A stretch of 34,874 nucleotides of DNA from Sphingomonadaceae bacterium (GCA_002863155.1 PKED01000189.1:1-34874); one strand, 5' to 3'. Positions 1 through 8,822 are shown, counted from the stretch's first letter. Numbers and translations are program-made. Notes: generated from the letters alone by a model not told the origin.

Positions 1-46
1 AATTATCGCTCTCGCGAATCGCCTAAACCCTAGCTTTGCCGACGCG

Positions 47-1327
47 CTAAAGACACCAGTAGCGCCCAACATGCATTGGCACCTGCACATCTGGGAAACA
101 GTTCTTCAAATCGGCAAAGACACCTCCCGGTTTTACCAAAGATGCCAGCCGATCAAGGCCTATAGCCTTGTAAGCTTGGTGCGGCACGGCCAAGACTACC
201 AGCTCAAATTGTCCATCCAAAGCGGCCGTGTCGAGTTCCAGCCCGTATTCGTGAAGCGCCTCCTCGTTATCGGCATGGGGGTCGTGCACGGTGACCTTAT
301 GACCCATTGTCGATAATGACTGCACGAGATCCGCCACCTTTGAATTGCGGATATCCGGCACATCCTCCTTGAAGGTAAGGCCTAGAACCAGCACCGATCC
401 GACTCTGCCGCCAACAGCATCATGCAGCGAATTTGCCACCCACGCTGCCATCCCATCGTTGATCGAGCGGCCGGCCAAAATTACGCGAGGGTCATAGCCA
501 AGTTGCTGCGCACGAAAACTTAAGTAATACGGATCAACGCCAATGCAATGGCCACCGACCAGGCCAGGTTGGAACTTTAAGAAATTCCACTTAGTACCAG
601 CAGCCGCAAGAACGTCCCAAATGGAAATATCCATTTGGCTAAAGATCTGTGCAATTTCATTCATGAACGCGATATTTATATCTCGCTGGGCGTTCTCGAT
701 AACTTTTGCTGCCTCGGCTGTCCTGATCGACGCAGCGCGGAAGACGCCGCCCGATGTCACTGCCTCGTACAAGGCGGCCACGCGATCGAGCACCTCAGGC
801 GTTTGCCCGGATACCACCTTGGTAATCCGGTCGATTGTGTGCTCCCTATCACCCGGATTGATTCGTTCGGGCGAGTAGCCAACAAAGAAATCAGCACCGC
901 AAACCAGAGATGAGAGCTTTGCTAGGAGCGGAGCACAGATGTCTTCGGTCACTCCTGGATAGACGGTGCTTTCATAAATGACGATAGACCGTTTATTAGC
1001 CTGAAGAACACCGCCAACGGCACGCGTTGCACTTAGCACGGGGCCAAGGTCCGGACGATTATTCTCGTCGACGGGGGTCGGAACAGTCACAATGTAGAAA
1101 TCAGCGGGAGGACACTCACCAATGTCGGTTGAGAGTTTGAGCGTAGAGGCCTGCAACCGATTACTTTCAATCTCTCCCGTGCGGTCGTGCCGGTCGCTGA
1201 GTTCCTTAATTCGGCTGGTGTTGATATCGATACCCCAAGTATCGAATTTCTCCGCAAGCGCGACGGCGAGCGGCAGTCCGACATACCCCAGACCAATCAC
1301 AACAACCTTTGATTGAGATTTCTGCAT
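47..1327 (-). CDS. tviB: UDP-N-acetyl-hexosamine 6-dehydrogenase (TviB/WbpO-type nucleotide sugar dehydrogenase)
   Basis: Predicted to oxidise C6 of UDP-GlcNAc or UDP-GalNAc twice with NAD+, giving the hexosaminuronic acid donor for a polysaccharide. The 426-residue length is normal for the family. The N-terminal Rossmann motif is IGLGYVG (11-17). YSPERINPGD lies at 151-160, and the nucleophile motif GGHCIGVDPYYL places the catalytic Cys at 261. Start: ATG preceded by AAGGGAAAAAG as ribosome-binding site. It lies on the same strand as the flippase and CgeB-like GT upstream, but an IS3 element now separates them, so its expression may depend on its own or an IS-derived promoter. No TviC-like 4-epimerase is adjacent, so GlcNAcA versus GalNAcA cannot be decided. 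Family assignment is firm; substrate is inferred. Confidence 0.9.
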   Translation of the reverse strand: MQKSQSKVVVIGLGYVGLPLAVALAEKFDTWGIDINTSRIKELSDRHDRTGEIESNRLQASTLKLSTDIGECPPADFYIVTVPTPVDENNRPDLGPVLSATRAVGGVLQANKRSIVIYESTVYPGVTEDICAPLLAKLSSLVCGADFFVGYSPERINPGDREHTIDRITKVVSGQTPEVLDRVAALYEAVTSGGVFRAASIRTAEAAKVIENAQRDINIAFMNEIAQIFSQMDISIWDVLAAAGTKWNFLKFQPGLVGGHCIGVDPYYLSFRAQQLGYDPRVILAGRSINDGMAAWVANSLHDAVGGRVGSVLVLGLTFKEDVPDIRNSKVADLVQSLSTMGHKVTVHDPHADNEEALHEYGLELDTAALDGQFELVVLAVPHQAYKAIGLDRLASLVKPGGVFADLKNCFPDVQVPMHVGRYWCL

Positions 1328-1583
1328 CTTTTTCCCTTGTCAGTCTGATGGCAGCCCATCACCCCGCAGATTGAAAACTCAAGCTCAACATGACTTTCCG
1401 AACAAAACGCTCGCAAGTCGTTTCAGGAAAGCGCGCTGGCAATGGGCTTCGTCATTCCCGGTCAGCTGTGCGCCCATGCCATTTACCACCACTATCGTCC
1501 ACCCGTCGTCCTCGCGGCTGACGGAGTCTTGGCACCCGGAACGTCCATGCCGATTTACCGCAACCATGTGTAAGGTTCAGCAT
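1328..1583. other. Intergenic left flank of the IS element
   Basis: This 256-bp stretch lies between tviB and the IS3 insertion. It holds only short ORFs without recognisable similarity (for example a 60-codon minus-strand frame at 1385-1567). Joined to 2908-3075 it would form one intergenic region of about 425 bp before the insertion. No clear promoter or terminator was seen. Confidence 0.4.
1581..1583. repeat. Left copy of 3-bp target-site duplication (CAT)
   Basis: CAT directly precedes the left inverted repeat and is repeated as CAT at 2905-2907 directly after the right one. A 3-bp duplication is in the usual IS3-family range. Confidence 0.75.
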
Positions 1584-1610
1584 TGAACCGCGGCGGGCTT
1601 GCCGGAGGCC
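1584..1610 (+). repeat. IS3 terminal inverted repeat at the orfB end
   Basis: It starts TGAACCGCGG. It matches the reverse complement of 2878-2904 at 24 of 27 positions, and similarity stops just inside. Confidence 0.85.
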
Positions 1611-1622
1611 GTTGGATGTGAG

Positions 1623-2528
1623 TCACGCTGCCATATCGATGTTGTCCGCGGCAGCATAATATTGTTCTTCGGCTTCGGCGGGCGGGATGTTGCCGATGGG
1701 CTCGAGCAAGCGGCGATGGTTGAACCAATCGACCCACTCGAGCGTCGCGTATTCGACGGCTTCGAAGCTGCGCCACGGGCCACGCCGGTGAATCACCTCG
1801 GCCTTGTAGAGTCCATTGATCGTCTCGGCCAAAGCATTGTCATAGCTGTTGCCGACGCTGCCGACCGACGGCTCGATCCCGGCTTCGGCAAGCCGCTCAC
1901 TGTATTTGATCGAGACGTATTGGCTGCCGCGATCGGAGTGATGGATGAGACCGCCGCTACGCGCCGGTCGGCGATCGTGAAGGGCTTGCTCGAGCGCATC
2001 GAGAACGAAGCCGGCATGGGCGGTCCGGCTCGCTCGCCATCCGACGATCCGCCTGGCGAACGTATCGATGACGAAGGCGACGTAGACGAACCCGGCCCAT
2101 GTCGCGACATAGGTGAAGTCCGAGACCCAGAGCATGTTCGGCGCCGGCGCGCGGAACTCTCGGTTGACGCGGTCGAGCGGACAAGGTACTGTCCGATCGC
2201 CGACCGTGGTGCGCACCGGCTTGCCGTGGATCACGCCCGCCAGTCCCATCGCCCGCATCAGCCGCGCGACCGTGCAACGCGCGACATCTAACCCCTCGCG
2301 TTGCAACTGCCGCCAGACCTTGCGGACACCATAGACGCGGAAGTTGGCTTCCAACACGCGCCGCACCTCGACTTTGAGCGCAACATCGCGTCGCGCCCGC
2401 GCCGACAGGCGCAGTGGATCCCGTCGCTGCGCGACATGCGCATGATAGGTTGATGGGGCGATCGGCAGCACCCTGCAGATCGGCTCGACCCCATGAACGG
2501 CGCGCTGATCATCGATAAACGCGATCAT
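1623..2528 (-). CDS. IS3-family transposase OrfB (DDE integrase domain)
   Basis: Catalyses strand cleavage and transfer for the IS element, normally as the C-terminal part of an OrfAB fusion. From the ATG at 2528 it has 301 residues. An N-terminal HTH_21-like segment (about 40-100) includes [14 protein letters not shown]. The rve catalytic core carries D137 (VSDFTYV), D199 (HHSDRGSQY) and E235 ([11 protein letters not shown]), a DD(35)E arrangement. The ATG overlaps the orfA stop as ATGA, so coupled reinitiation is possible. The frame is also open upstream into orfA, allowing -1 frameshifting, with TTTTG (plus-strand aaaa at 2561-2564) as a candidate slip site. The frame is intact. Confidence 0.92.
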   Translation of the reverse strand: MIAFIDDQRAVHGVEPICRVLPIAPSTYHAHVAQRRDPLRLSARARRDVALKVEVRRVLEANFRVYGVRKVWRQLQREGLDVARCTVARLMRAMGLAGVIHGKPVRTTVGDRTVPCPLDRVNREFRAPAPNMLWVSDFTYVATWAGFVYVAFVIDTFARRIVGWRASRTAHAGFVLDALEQALHDRRPARSGGLIHHSDRGSQYVSIKYSERLAEAGIEPSVGSVGNSYDNALAETINGLYKAEVIHRRGPWRSFEAVEYATLEWVDWFNHRRLLEPIGNIPPAEAEEQYYAAADNIDMAA

Positions 2529-2854
2529 CTCTTGAACGGGCGGTCGAGCTCCGCCTGAGCAAAATATGCCGACGCCTTGCGCAGAATCTCGTTGGCTTGG
2601 CGCAGCTCGCGGTTCTCGCGTTCCAGCGCCTTCAGCTGCGCGGCAACATCCGTCGGGACGCCGGCACGTCGGCCGCTGTCCACCTCCGCCTTCTTCACCC
2701 ACTCGTGCAACGTCTGCGTTGCACAGCCAATCTTCGCTGCGATCGACACTACCGCCGCCCAGCGCGACGGGTGGTCCTTCTCGTGCTCCAGCACCATCCG
2801 CACCGCCCGGACGCGGACCTCAGGTGAAAACTTTTTCGTCGTCTTGCTTGTCAT
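2525..2854 (-). CDS. IS3-family transposase OrfA (HTH, leucine zipper)
   Basis: DNA-binding and multimerisation subunit of the IS3 transposase. It has 109 residues: an HTH_Tnp_1-type helix-turn-helix (about 10-57, with [17 protein letters not shown]) and a C-terminal coiled coil (about 72-98, [20 protein letters not shown]). The stop codon overlaps the orfB ATG. It starts about 50 bp inside the element's right end. Length and layout are typical for the family. Confidence 0.92.
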   Translation of the reverse strand: MTSKTTKKFSPEVRVRAVRMVLEHEKDHPSRWAAVVSIAAKIGCATQTLHEWVKKAEVDSGRRAGVPTDVAAQLKALERENRELRQANEILRKASAYFAQAELDRPFKR

Positions 2855-2877
2855 AGCCCCTTACTCTCAGGAGTTGG

Positions 2878-2904
2878 GGCCTCCGACAAACCCGGCGCGG
2901 TTCA
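2878..2904 (-). repeat. IS3 terminal inverted repeat at the orfA end
   Basis: Read on the minus strand it begins TGAACCGCGCCGGG and pairs with 1584-1610 with three mismatches. Confidence 0.85.
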
Positions 2905-2907
2905 CAT
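2905..2907. repeat. Right copy of 3-bp target-site duplication (CAT)
   Basis: Same trinucleotide as 1581-1583, immediately outside the right inverted repeat. The following 168 bp up to the flippase stop show no gene. Confidence 0.75.
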
Positions 2908-3075
2908 CGCCAATCGCCAGCTTAGAAAGGTGGCCGCTGCCACGTAACTTGATCGGCTAGTCGGCGTTGCGCCTTCCCCGACACGACCGGTCGCGATAGG
3001 CTGATCCTTAAGGGCTCAGGTCAACAGTCATCGTTGACAAGCGGGATGCGCGAGGGCGCTCCACCGTATTGCCGC

Positions 3076-4365
3076 TCATGCCGACGACCTATGACTATCC
3101 GACTTTTCGTGTAGCAAGGCCATTACCGCCAGAGCGAGCATCGCGTAGATCCAGGACGCAAGATGCGCGATTGCCAGTCCCTCGGCGCCATGGGCAGGGA
3201 CGAGAATGAACGCGGCGATTACCAGGATCATATCCTTGGGGATGGTAAAGCCCAGTACCGACGCCCACATCCGTCGCTCGGCTGCCAAGCGATAGGACCA
3301 GAGCGTCGCCGTGCACTCGAAGACGACGCTCAACATTAGCCAGCGCAGGACGTCGGCGCCCTGGGCAAAGCCAGCACCGAACGCTGTCATCGCGATGTCG
3401 CCAAACACGCCGAACAACACTGCGAGCGCGGCACTAAAACTGGCGACGGCCAGCACGGCTAGGATAAGTTGTCGGCGTGCTCCGGCGCCGTCCTCCATAC
3501 GCCTGGCGACATACTGGGGGAGAAATACGGTGCCGAGCTGCATCGGAACGAATGCGATCAGGGTCTTGAGCGTAAGCGCGGCCGAAAAAACGCCGAGATC
3601 GTGCAGCCCATGGCGTCCGGCGAGAAGCGCGTTGGTGCCCCAGACTGCAGGCGTCAACGTTAGCCCAGCAATAGCTGCTGGAAGCGCAAAGGGAAAGATT
3701 TCGCGCGCGATGTCACTGCTGGTCCGCGACCCGGCAGCCTGAGCCTTGAGCGTGACGAGCGTAAGCTGCAGGTAACCGGCCCGCAACGCGGTCGCAATTG
3801 CATAGCCGACAGCAGCCCCTATCGATCCGGCAAGCGTCACTCCCGCTGAGGTAAAGGCGAGCAGCGAGATAGCGAACACCGTCGCGGCAACCGTCTGGAT
3901 GCGAAAGCGCTGCAGCCCGATGGCGACGCCGCTCTGGACCGCCGTCAACGCGGCAAACGGGATGGCGGCGGCAGCAATCACGAAGATCGGGACTAGGCTT
4001 GCATCCTGATAAATATCGCGCGCGACCGGAACCGCGAGCATTATCAGTCCCGCGCTAAAAACGAGTCCTGCTATAAGAGCCGCGCGAATACAGAAGCGCG
4101 CTACAGCCGCAGCTGAGGCGGGATCGAGTTTCAATAAGCGCGCGACGAAGTTGGTGGCAGTGAAGGCCAGCCCGCTTTGCGCAACCGCGCTCAATGTAAG
4201 CGTCGTTCCGACCGCGATTGCGTACCGCGCATATTCAGTGGGCCCCAGCCGGTTGGACAGCAGCACGGTGACAAGCAAGGTCACCCCTTGGCCGATAACA
4301 GAGGCGGTACCGTTCCATAGCAGGTGCCCGGTAAGGGCAGGCAGGCGCAGACGGGCCAGCCTCAA
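3076..4365 (-). CDS. Oligosaccharide flippase (Wzx-like, MVF/polysaccharide synthase superfamily)
   Basis: Predicted to flip undecaprenyl-pyrophosphate-linked repeat units across the inner membrane. The 429 residues hold about 12 hydrophobic segments, starting with ASVIGQGVTLLVTVLLSN near residue 23 after a short basic N-terminus, the usual Wzx length and layout. The N-terminal motif LGPTEYARYAIAVG resembles the polysaccharide-synthase family signature. The start codon overlaps the stop of the upstream glycosyltransferase by 4 nt (ATGA), so the two are translationally coupled. Downstream on the same strand lies the IS3 element. Specific substrate cannot be read from sequence. Confidence 0.85.
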   Translation of the reverse strand: MRLARLRLPALTGHLLWNGTASVIGQGVTLLVTVLLSNRLGPTEYARYAIAVGTTLTLSAVAQSGLAFTATNFVARLLKLDPASAAAVARFCIRAALIAGLVFSAGLIMLAVPVARDIYQDASLVPIFVIAAAAIPFAALTAVQSGVAIGLQRFRIQTVAATVFAISLLAFTSAGVTLAGSIGAAVGYAIATALRAGYLQLTLVTLKAQAAGSRTSSDIAREIFPFALPAAIAGLTLTPAVWGTNALLAGRHGLHDLGVFSAALTLKTLIAFVPMQLGTVFLPQYVARRMEDGAGARRQLILAVLAVASFSAALAVLFGVFGDIAMTAFGAGFAQGADVLRWLMLSVVFECTATLWSYRLAAERRMWASVLGFTIPKDMILVIAAFILVPAHGAEGLAIAHLASWIYAMLALAVMALLHEKSDSHRSSA

Positions 4366-5426
4366 CTCTTGAGGTCCGCCCGTGCGTCGCGGATCAGCGC
4401 ATCGAGTTGATGCATCCGATGGCCGATGCGGTGATCTCGCATCGTCCGACGAAAGGCCGCCACAATATGGTCGCGACGTTCCCGATCATGGGTGAGAAAA
4501 TGATCAATTTTACCGATCAATTGGTCCGTGCCACGAAATCCCTGAATCTCGGTACCGACCTCATAGAAATCGCTCAGATAGGGTCCGCCGTCAGAGATTT
4601 GCATGACGCCGTTGGCTGGTAGCTCGAAAATGCGAAAGCTGCCCACGGTGTAGTCACCACGCAGGTGGACGTTGAAACCGATCTTGCTGCGCTTATAGAG
4701 CCCGACATAGTCCTCAAATGCGATTGGGCTGACCCAGCCGGGCGCACGATGCTTGACCTTGAAGTAAAGGTTTTTCTTCCAATTCGTGAGCCCGTGAAGA
4801 CGACATCGTGATCCGAAATGGCGCTTGACTGCCGCCAGCGTTGGCATCTTGTCTACATGCAGCGCGCCGACGAAAAGAATATCGATATCTCGGGGATGGC
4901 TGAGAATCTCCGACTCGGTCCTACTCGCATCCCATGCTGCATCGAACAGCGCGAGCGGCCAGAAGTCCGCCCGCTTTGCGCCGAGATACGCCAGCTTTTC
5001 GGGCATCGTCATCTCGAAGCTGTAGGCGCGGCTGTGATAGAGCACCTGATCGAAGGCGTGGACATAGCAAAAGTCCCGCTCATAGGCGACCATCGGCCCG
5101 TCCGACGTCCGAAGCACCTTATGGACCGGCACGGTCAGCAGATATTCCGGGTGATAGGGATTCGCGTTGTCGACGACAAGCGCCTCGGCCTTCTCACGAG
5201 CAATCGCCTCCTCGAGCGCGGCATACGTCGCAAGCAGCTTGGGATCTTTGCGGAACCACAGGGTGTCGAGCCTCTGTGCTTGAATATAGTGGGACGGCGA
5301 CAGGATCTTGCCATGGTCAAAAGGCACGAACCGCACTTCGTCGGTCGACGCTCCGGCAATCTCCCGCTCCCAGAACAGCCGCTCATATCCAACCTTATTA
5401 TGCGAATACAGGATGACGCGCATCAA
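4362..5426 (-). CDS. Glycosyltransferase, CgeB-like (Glyco_trans_1_2 domain)
   Basis: Likely transfers one sugar of the repeat unit at the cytoplasmic face. The 354 residues have no signal peptide. The C-terminal half carries a GT-B donor-binding region typical of CgeB-like proteins: DIDILFVGALH near 180, YKRSKIGFNVHLRG near 255 and GSFRIFELPANGVMQISDGG near 275. The first in the minus-strand operon, it is coupled by ATGA to the flippase. The start could be either of two consecutive ATGs (5426 or 5423). Donor and acceptor are unknown. Confidence 0.78.
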   Translation of the reverse strand: MMRVILYSHNKVGYERLFWEREIAGASTDEVRFVPFDHGKILSPSHYIQAQRLDTLWFRKDPKLLATYAALEEAIAREKAEALVVDNANPYHPEYLLTVPVHKVLRTSDGPMVAYERDFCYVHAFDQVLYHSRAYSFEMTMPEKLAYLGAKRADFWPLALFDAAWDASRTESEILSHPRDIDILFVGALHVDKMPTLAAVKRHFGSRCRLHGLTNWKKNLYFKVKHRAPGWVSPIAFEDYVGLYKRSKIGFNVHLRGDYTVGSFRIFELPANGVMQISDGGPYLSDFYEVGTEIQGFRGTDQLIGKIDHFLTHDRERRDHIVAAFRRTMRDHRIGHRMHQLDALIRDARADLKS

Positions 5427-5486
5427 ACACCTTTGCGAAAAGCCACTGCAGGCTCGCTGACGGCTGTGGCGCTCAACAGCAAACCC

Positions 5487-5515
5487 TTAAGCTGTCAAGG
5501 TCGGGCGGTGATAAT
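5487..5515 (+). promoter_or_regulatory. Candidate sigma70-type promoter toward gmd
   Basis: In the 187-bp divergent gap, TTAAGC (5487-5492) and GATAAT (5510-5515) are separated by 17 bp. The -10 box matches TATAAT at 5 of 6 positions; the -35 is weak. The position, about 100 bp upstream of gmd in a divergent intergenic region, is plausible. It is only a pattern match. Confidence 0.25.
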
Positions 5516-5613
5516 GGGCTGGCAATCGTCCTCGCTCCACCCTATGAGCACGGTGGTCTAAACGAGGGCGCTTACCGCCACTCGCCCCCCCCAGAAACAG
5601 AGATGCCGACCCG

Positions 5614-6663
5614 ATGAAAAGAGCGTTGATCACTGGCATAACGGGACAAGACGGCGCCTATCTTAGCGAGCTTTTGCTTGCCAAGGGCTATGAAGTTCAT
5701 GGTATTAAGCGTCGCTCGTCCTCGTTCAATACTGGCCGGATCGATCACCTTTTCACAGACCCTCATCAAGAAGGCGGGCGATTTTTCCTGCATCACGGCG
5801 ACTTGACCGACGCAACCAATCTGATCCGCCTGGTACAAGAAATCGCGCCGGACGAAATTTACAATCTTGCGGCTCAGAGCCATGTTCAGGTCAGCTTTGA
5901 GACTCCCGAATATACCGCCAATGCGGATGCATTGGGAACGATGCGCCTACTGGAGGCACTGCGTATCCTGCGGCTCGAAGACAAGGTCCGTTTTTACCAA
6001 GCGTCGACTTCGGAGCTTTATGGACTGGTACAGGAAGTGCCGCAAAAAGAGACGACACCCTTTTATCCGCGCTCGCCCTATGCGGTTGCGAAACTTTACG
6101 GCTACTGGATCACGGTTAATTACCGCGAGGCTTATGGGATTCACGCGTCCAACGGCATCTTGTTCAACCACGAGAGCCCGCTGCGCGGCGAGACGTTCGT
6201 CACTCGTAAGATCACCCGCGCCGTCGCCGCTATCCATCACGGCCGCCAGAAGGAGATTTTCCTTGGCAATCTCGACGCCAAGCGGGATTGGGGCCATGCT
6301 CGGGACTATGTCGAAGGCATGTGGCGCATCGTTCAGCAGGACGTCGCTTCCGACTACGTCCTCGCGACGGGCGAAGCCCGGTCGGTGCGCGAGTTCGTCG
6401 AACATGCCTTCCGTGAAACTGGACGCGAAATAGATTGGGACGGATCGGGCGTCGATGAGGTCGGGCGCGACAAAGCGAGTGGACAAGTGCTCGTCCGCGT
6501 AGATCCTCGGTATTTCCGACCGACAGAAGTGGATTTTCTGATCGGCGATCCAGCCAAGGCAGAACGTGAGCTCGGCTGGCGGCACACCACCGGCTTCGTT
6601 GATATGGTACGCGAGATGGTGGCAGCCGATCTTGCCCTGTGCGCGGCGAATCAGGCGCGCTAG
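5614..6663 (+). CDS. gmd: GDP-mannose 4,6-dehydratase
   Basis: Converts GDP-D-mannose to GDP-4-keto-6-deoxy-D-mannose, the branch point for GDP-fucose, GDP-colitose, GDP-rhamnose and GDP-perosamine. The 349 residues are standard length for an extended SDR. GITGQDG (8-14) binds the dinucleotide. STSELYG (131-137) with T132/E134, plus Y156 and K160 in YAVAK, form the catalytic set. [14 protein letters not shown] (33-46) and [16 protein letters not shown] are Gmd hallmarks. It is the first gene of a three-gene operon, with the next ATG following its stop directly. No manA/manB/manC is nearby, so GDP-mannose must come from elsewhere. Confidence 0.96.
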   Translation: MKRALITGITGQDGAYLSELLLAKGYEVHGIKRRSSSFNTGRIDHLFTDPHQEGGRFFLHHGDLTDATNLIRLVQEIAPDEIYNLAAQSHVQVSFETPEYTANADALGTMRLLEALRILRLEDKVRFYQASTSELYGLVQEVPQKETTPFYPRSPYAVAKLYGYWITVNYREAYGIHASNGILFNHESPLRGETFVTRKITRAVAAIHHGRQKEIFLGNLDAKRDWGHARDYVEGMWRIVQQDVASDYVLATGEARSVREFVEHAFRETGREIDWDGSGVDEVGRDKASGQVLVRVDPRYFRPTEVDFLIGDPAKAERELGWRHTTGFVDMVREMVAADLALCAANQAR

Positions 6664-7593
6664 ATGCGGGTTTGGTTGACCGGGGGTAACGGTATGGTCG
6701 GCGGGGCGTTGCGTCGCCTGGCGCCGGATCTCGCCCCGGACGTCGAGATAATAGCGCCGGGACGCGACATTCTTGATCTCACCGATCCTGCGGCGGTGCG
6801 CGGTTTCCTTGCCGACACGCGAATCGATGCCGTGATCCATGCCGCTGGCCGGGTTGGTGGGATTGCTGCCAACCTGCGCGACATGGCCGGTTTCTTGGCA
6901 GAGAACTTGGCGATTAACCTCGCAGTGATCGAAGGCGCGCGGCGAGCGGGTATCGGCACGCTGATCAATTTCGGCAGCTCGTGCATGTATCCTGTCAACT
7001 ATCGCCAGCCGCTGATCGAAGAGGATATCCTGGCCTCCCCGCTTGAACCGACCAACGAAGGCTATGCGCTCGCCAAGATCGCGGCCGCCCGTCACTGCGC
7101 CTACATCGCGCGCGAGACGGGGGCGGCATTTCGGACGATTATACCGTGCAACCTTTACGGTCCCGGGGACCATTTCTCGCTAACGCGCGGCCATCTGGTC
7201 GCGAGCGCGATCCGCAAGACGCATGATGCCAAACTGGCCAAGGCATCGCATGTCGAGATCTGGGGCGACGGCACGGCCCGCCGCGAGTTCCTTTATGTCG
7301 ACGATCTGGCCGGCTGGGTACTTCAACAAGCGTTGCAGCGGGCACGCGATTTGCCGCAGGATCTGAATGTCGGCTTCGGCGACGACTTTTCCGTCACCGA
7401 CTATTACCGCATGGCGGCGAAGGTTGTCGGCTATGAGGGCGACTTCCAATACGCCCCCTCCCGCCCAACTGGTATGCAGCAGAAGCTGATGAGTTCTGCT
7501 AGGGCCAAGGCATTTGGCTGGCGCGCGATTACCTCGCTCGATGAAGGAATGGCCACAGCTTATCGCTATTTCCGTCAGAAGGGTGACGAATGA
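6664..7593 (+). CDS. fcl: GDP-4-keto-6-deoxy-mannose epimerase/reductase (GDP-L-fucose synthase or ColC-type GDP-L-colitose synthase)
   Basis: An NADPH-dependent SDR that epimerises and reduces a GDP-4-keto-6-deoxy sugar. The 309 residues are typical. TGGNGMVG (6-13) is the nucleotide site. SSC places the acid/base C107, Y134/K138 form the YxxxK pair, and H176 is the second acid/base, so both epimerase and reductase functions look intact. It starts immediately after the gmd stop and overlaps the next gene by 4 nt or less. Because the next gene is ColD-like, it may act as ColC, epimerising C5 and reducing C4 of the 3,6-dideoxy intermediate, rather than making GDP-fucose. Fcl and ColC are homologous and cannot be separated by eye. 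Confidence 0.9.
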   Translation: MRVWLTGGNGMVGGALRRLAPDLAPDVEIIAPGRDILDLTDPAAVRGFLADTRIDAVIHAAGRVGGIAANLRDMAGFLAENLAINLAVIEGARRAGIGTLINFGSSCMYPVNYRQPLIEEDILASPLEPTNEGYALAKIAAARHCAYIARETGAAFRTIIPCNLYGPGDHFSLTRGHLVASAIRKTHDAKLAKASHVEIWGDGTARREFLYVDDLAGWVLQQALQRARDLPQDLNVGFGDDFSVTDYYRMAAKVVGYEGDFQYAPSRPTGMQQKLMSSARAKAFGWRAITSLDEGMATAYRYFRQKGDE

Positions 7594-8777
7594 TGCCGCA
7601 GCCCCCCCTACTCAGGCTAGCGACGGACAGTTGGGACGAGGCTGAATATGCAGCGATTGACCGCGTGGTGGCGTCGCGGCAGTTTTCCATGGGGCCTGAA
7701 GTCGCCGCATTCGAACGTGACGCGGCGGCGCTGTTCGGCAGTCGCCATGCGCTGATGGTCAACAGCGGCTCCTCCGCTAATCTCGTTGCGATTGCCGGTC
7801 TGGTCTATCATCCCAATGCCCCGCTGCAGCGCGGTGACGAGGTGATCGTCCCGGCGGTGTCCTGGAGCACAACCTTTTATCCCGTCCACCAGCTTGGTTT
7901 GAGCTTGCGCTTTGTCGATATCGATCGTGATACGCTCAACATCGACCTCAACCTGCTCGAAGCGGCGCTGACCCCGAAGACGAAGGGCGTCCTTGCCGTC
8001 AATCTGCTGGGCAATCCCGTCGACCTGCCGCGGCTGAGAACGTTTTGCGAAGCGCACGGGTTGGTGCTGATCGAAGACAATTGCGAATCAATGGGTGCCG
8101 AGATCGGCGGCAAGCAAGCCGGCACATATGGCCTTTGCGGAACATTCAGCACCTTTTTCTCCCACCATATCTCGACCATGGAAGGTGGGTTCGTTCTGAC
8201 CGACGACACAGTGCTTTACAACACGATGCTCTCGCTCAGGGCACATGGCTGGGTGCGCGGACAACCGGCGGACAGCCACCTGCCGATCCCCGAAGACGCG
8301 TTCATGCGGATGTTTCGCTTTGTGCTGCCAGGCTATAATCTGCGTCCTTTGGAGATGTCGGGGGCGATCGGGCAGGATCAGCTCCGCAAATTGCCGACGA
8401 TCGTGGCTGCGCGCCGCGCCAACGCCGACCATTTCCGGGCGTGTTGCGATGGCATCCCGGGGATCCGAATTCAAGCCGAGACCGGACGCAGCTCTTGGTT
8501 CGGGTTCGCAATCGTCCTTCAAGAGCATTTGCAGGGACGCCGGGCAGAACTGGTCGCTCGGCTACAGGCGGCAGGGGTCGAGTGCCGACCGATCGTCAGC
8601 GGCAACTTCCTCGCCAATCCTGTGGTCGAACTTCTGGATCACAGCGTCGCCGGACCTGTTCCCGTGGCCGAAGAGATCGACGCCAACGGTCTTTTCATTG
8701 GCAACCATCATTTTCCAATCAATGACTCTCTCAACCTGGTCGGGCAGCTGCTGCGCGAGTTCGCGACCGGCCAATAG
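7590..8777 (+). CDS. colD: GDP-4-keto-6-deoxy-D-mannose 3-dehydratase (ColD-type PLP enzyme)
   Basis: A member of the DegT/DnrJ/EryC1/StrS aminotransferase fold, 395 residues. Most members have a lysine that binds PLP. Here the motif is FSTFFSHHISTMEGG (186-200), with His192 at the lysine position, as in ColD (His188 there), which removes the C3 hydroxyl of GDP-4-keto-6-deoxymannose using PMP. D163 (IEDN) and S187 occupy other cofactor-contact positions. Encoded with gmd and fcl/colC, it completes a GDP-L-colitose route. The related E1 dehydrase also has His but uses CDP-sugars and a 2Fe-2S cluster; the GDP-sugar neighbours argue against it. The start is the first of two ATGs (7590 or 7593), overlapping the upstream stop. 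Confidence 0.88.
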   Translation: MMPQPPLLRLATDSWDEAEYAAIDRVVASRQFSMGPEVAAFERDAAALFGSRHALMVNSGSSANLVAIAGLVYHPNAPLQRGDEVIVPAVSWSTTFYPVHQLGLSLRFVDIDRDTLNIDLNLLEAALTPKTKGVLAVNLLGNPVDLPRLRTFCEAHGLVLIEDNCESMGAEIGGKQAGTYGLCGTFSTFFSHHISTMEGGFVLTDDTVLYNTMLSLRAHGWVRGQPADSHLPIPEDAFMRMFRFVLPGYNLRPLEMSGAIGQDQLRKLPTIVAARRANADHFRACCDGIPGIRIQAETGRSSWFGFAIVLQEHLQGRRAELVARLQAAGVECRPIVSGNFLANPVVELLDHSVAGPVPVAEEIDANGLFIGNHHFPINDSLNLVGQLLREFATGQ

Positions 8778-8822
8778 GCGCGACGCCGGATCGTTTTCGC
8801 GGACAAGGGAACCAAGGGTGAG

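Larger units (their letters stand above)
1584..2904 (-). mobile_element. Complete IS3-family insertion sequence (1321 bp)
   Basis: The ends are imperfect inverted repeats of 27 bp with 3 mismatches (1584-1610 and 2878-2904), both beginning TGAACCGCG. They are flanked by a 3-bp CAT direct repeat. Inside are orfA and orfB on the minus strand, with orfB in the -1 frame of orfA, as expected for IS3 elements that make an OrfAB transposase. Both reading frames are intact and the DDE residues are present, so the copy may still be active. It lies between two same-strand polysaccharide genes and disrupts no recognisable coding sequence. The IS3 subgroup was not assigned. Confidence 0.93.

Noticed and set aside
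1599-2291. 230-codon plus-strand ORF inside the IS element
   Set aside because: Antisense to the transposase DDE domain; no domain of its own.
5947-7173. 408-codon minus-strand ORF opposite gmd and fcl
   Set aside because: The opposite strand encodes two enzymes with full catalytic motifs; this frame has no recognisable similarity.
7590-8777. GDP-perosamine synthase (PLP aminotransferase)
   Set aside because: Perosamine synthases keep the PLP lysine; here the position is His192.
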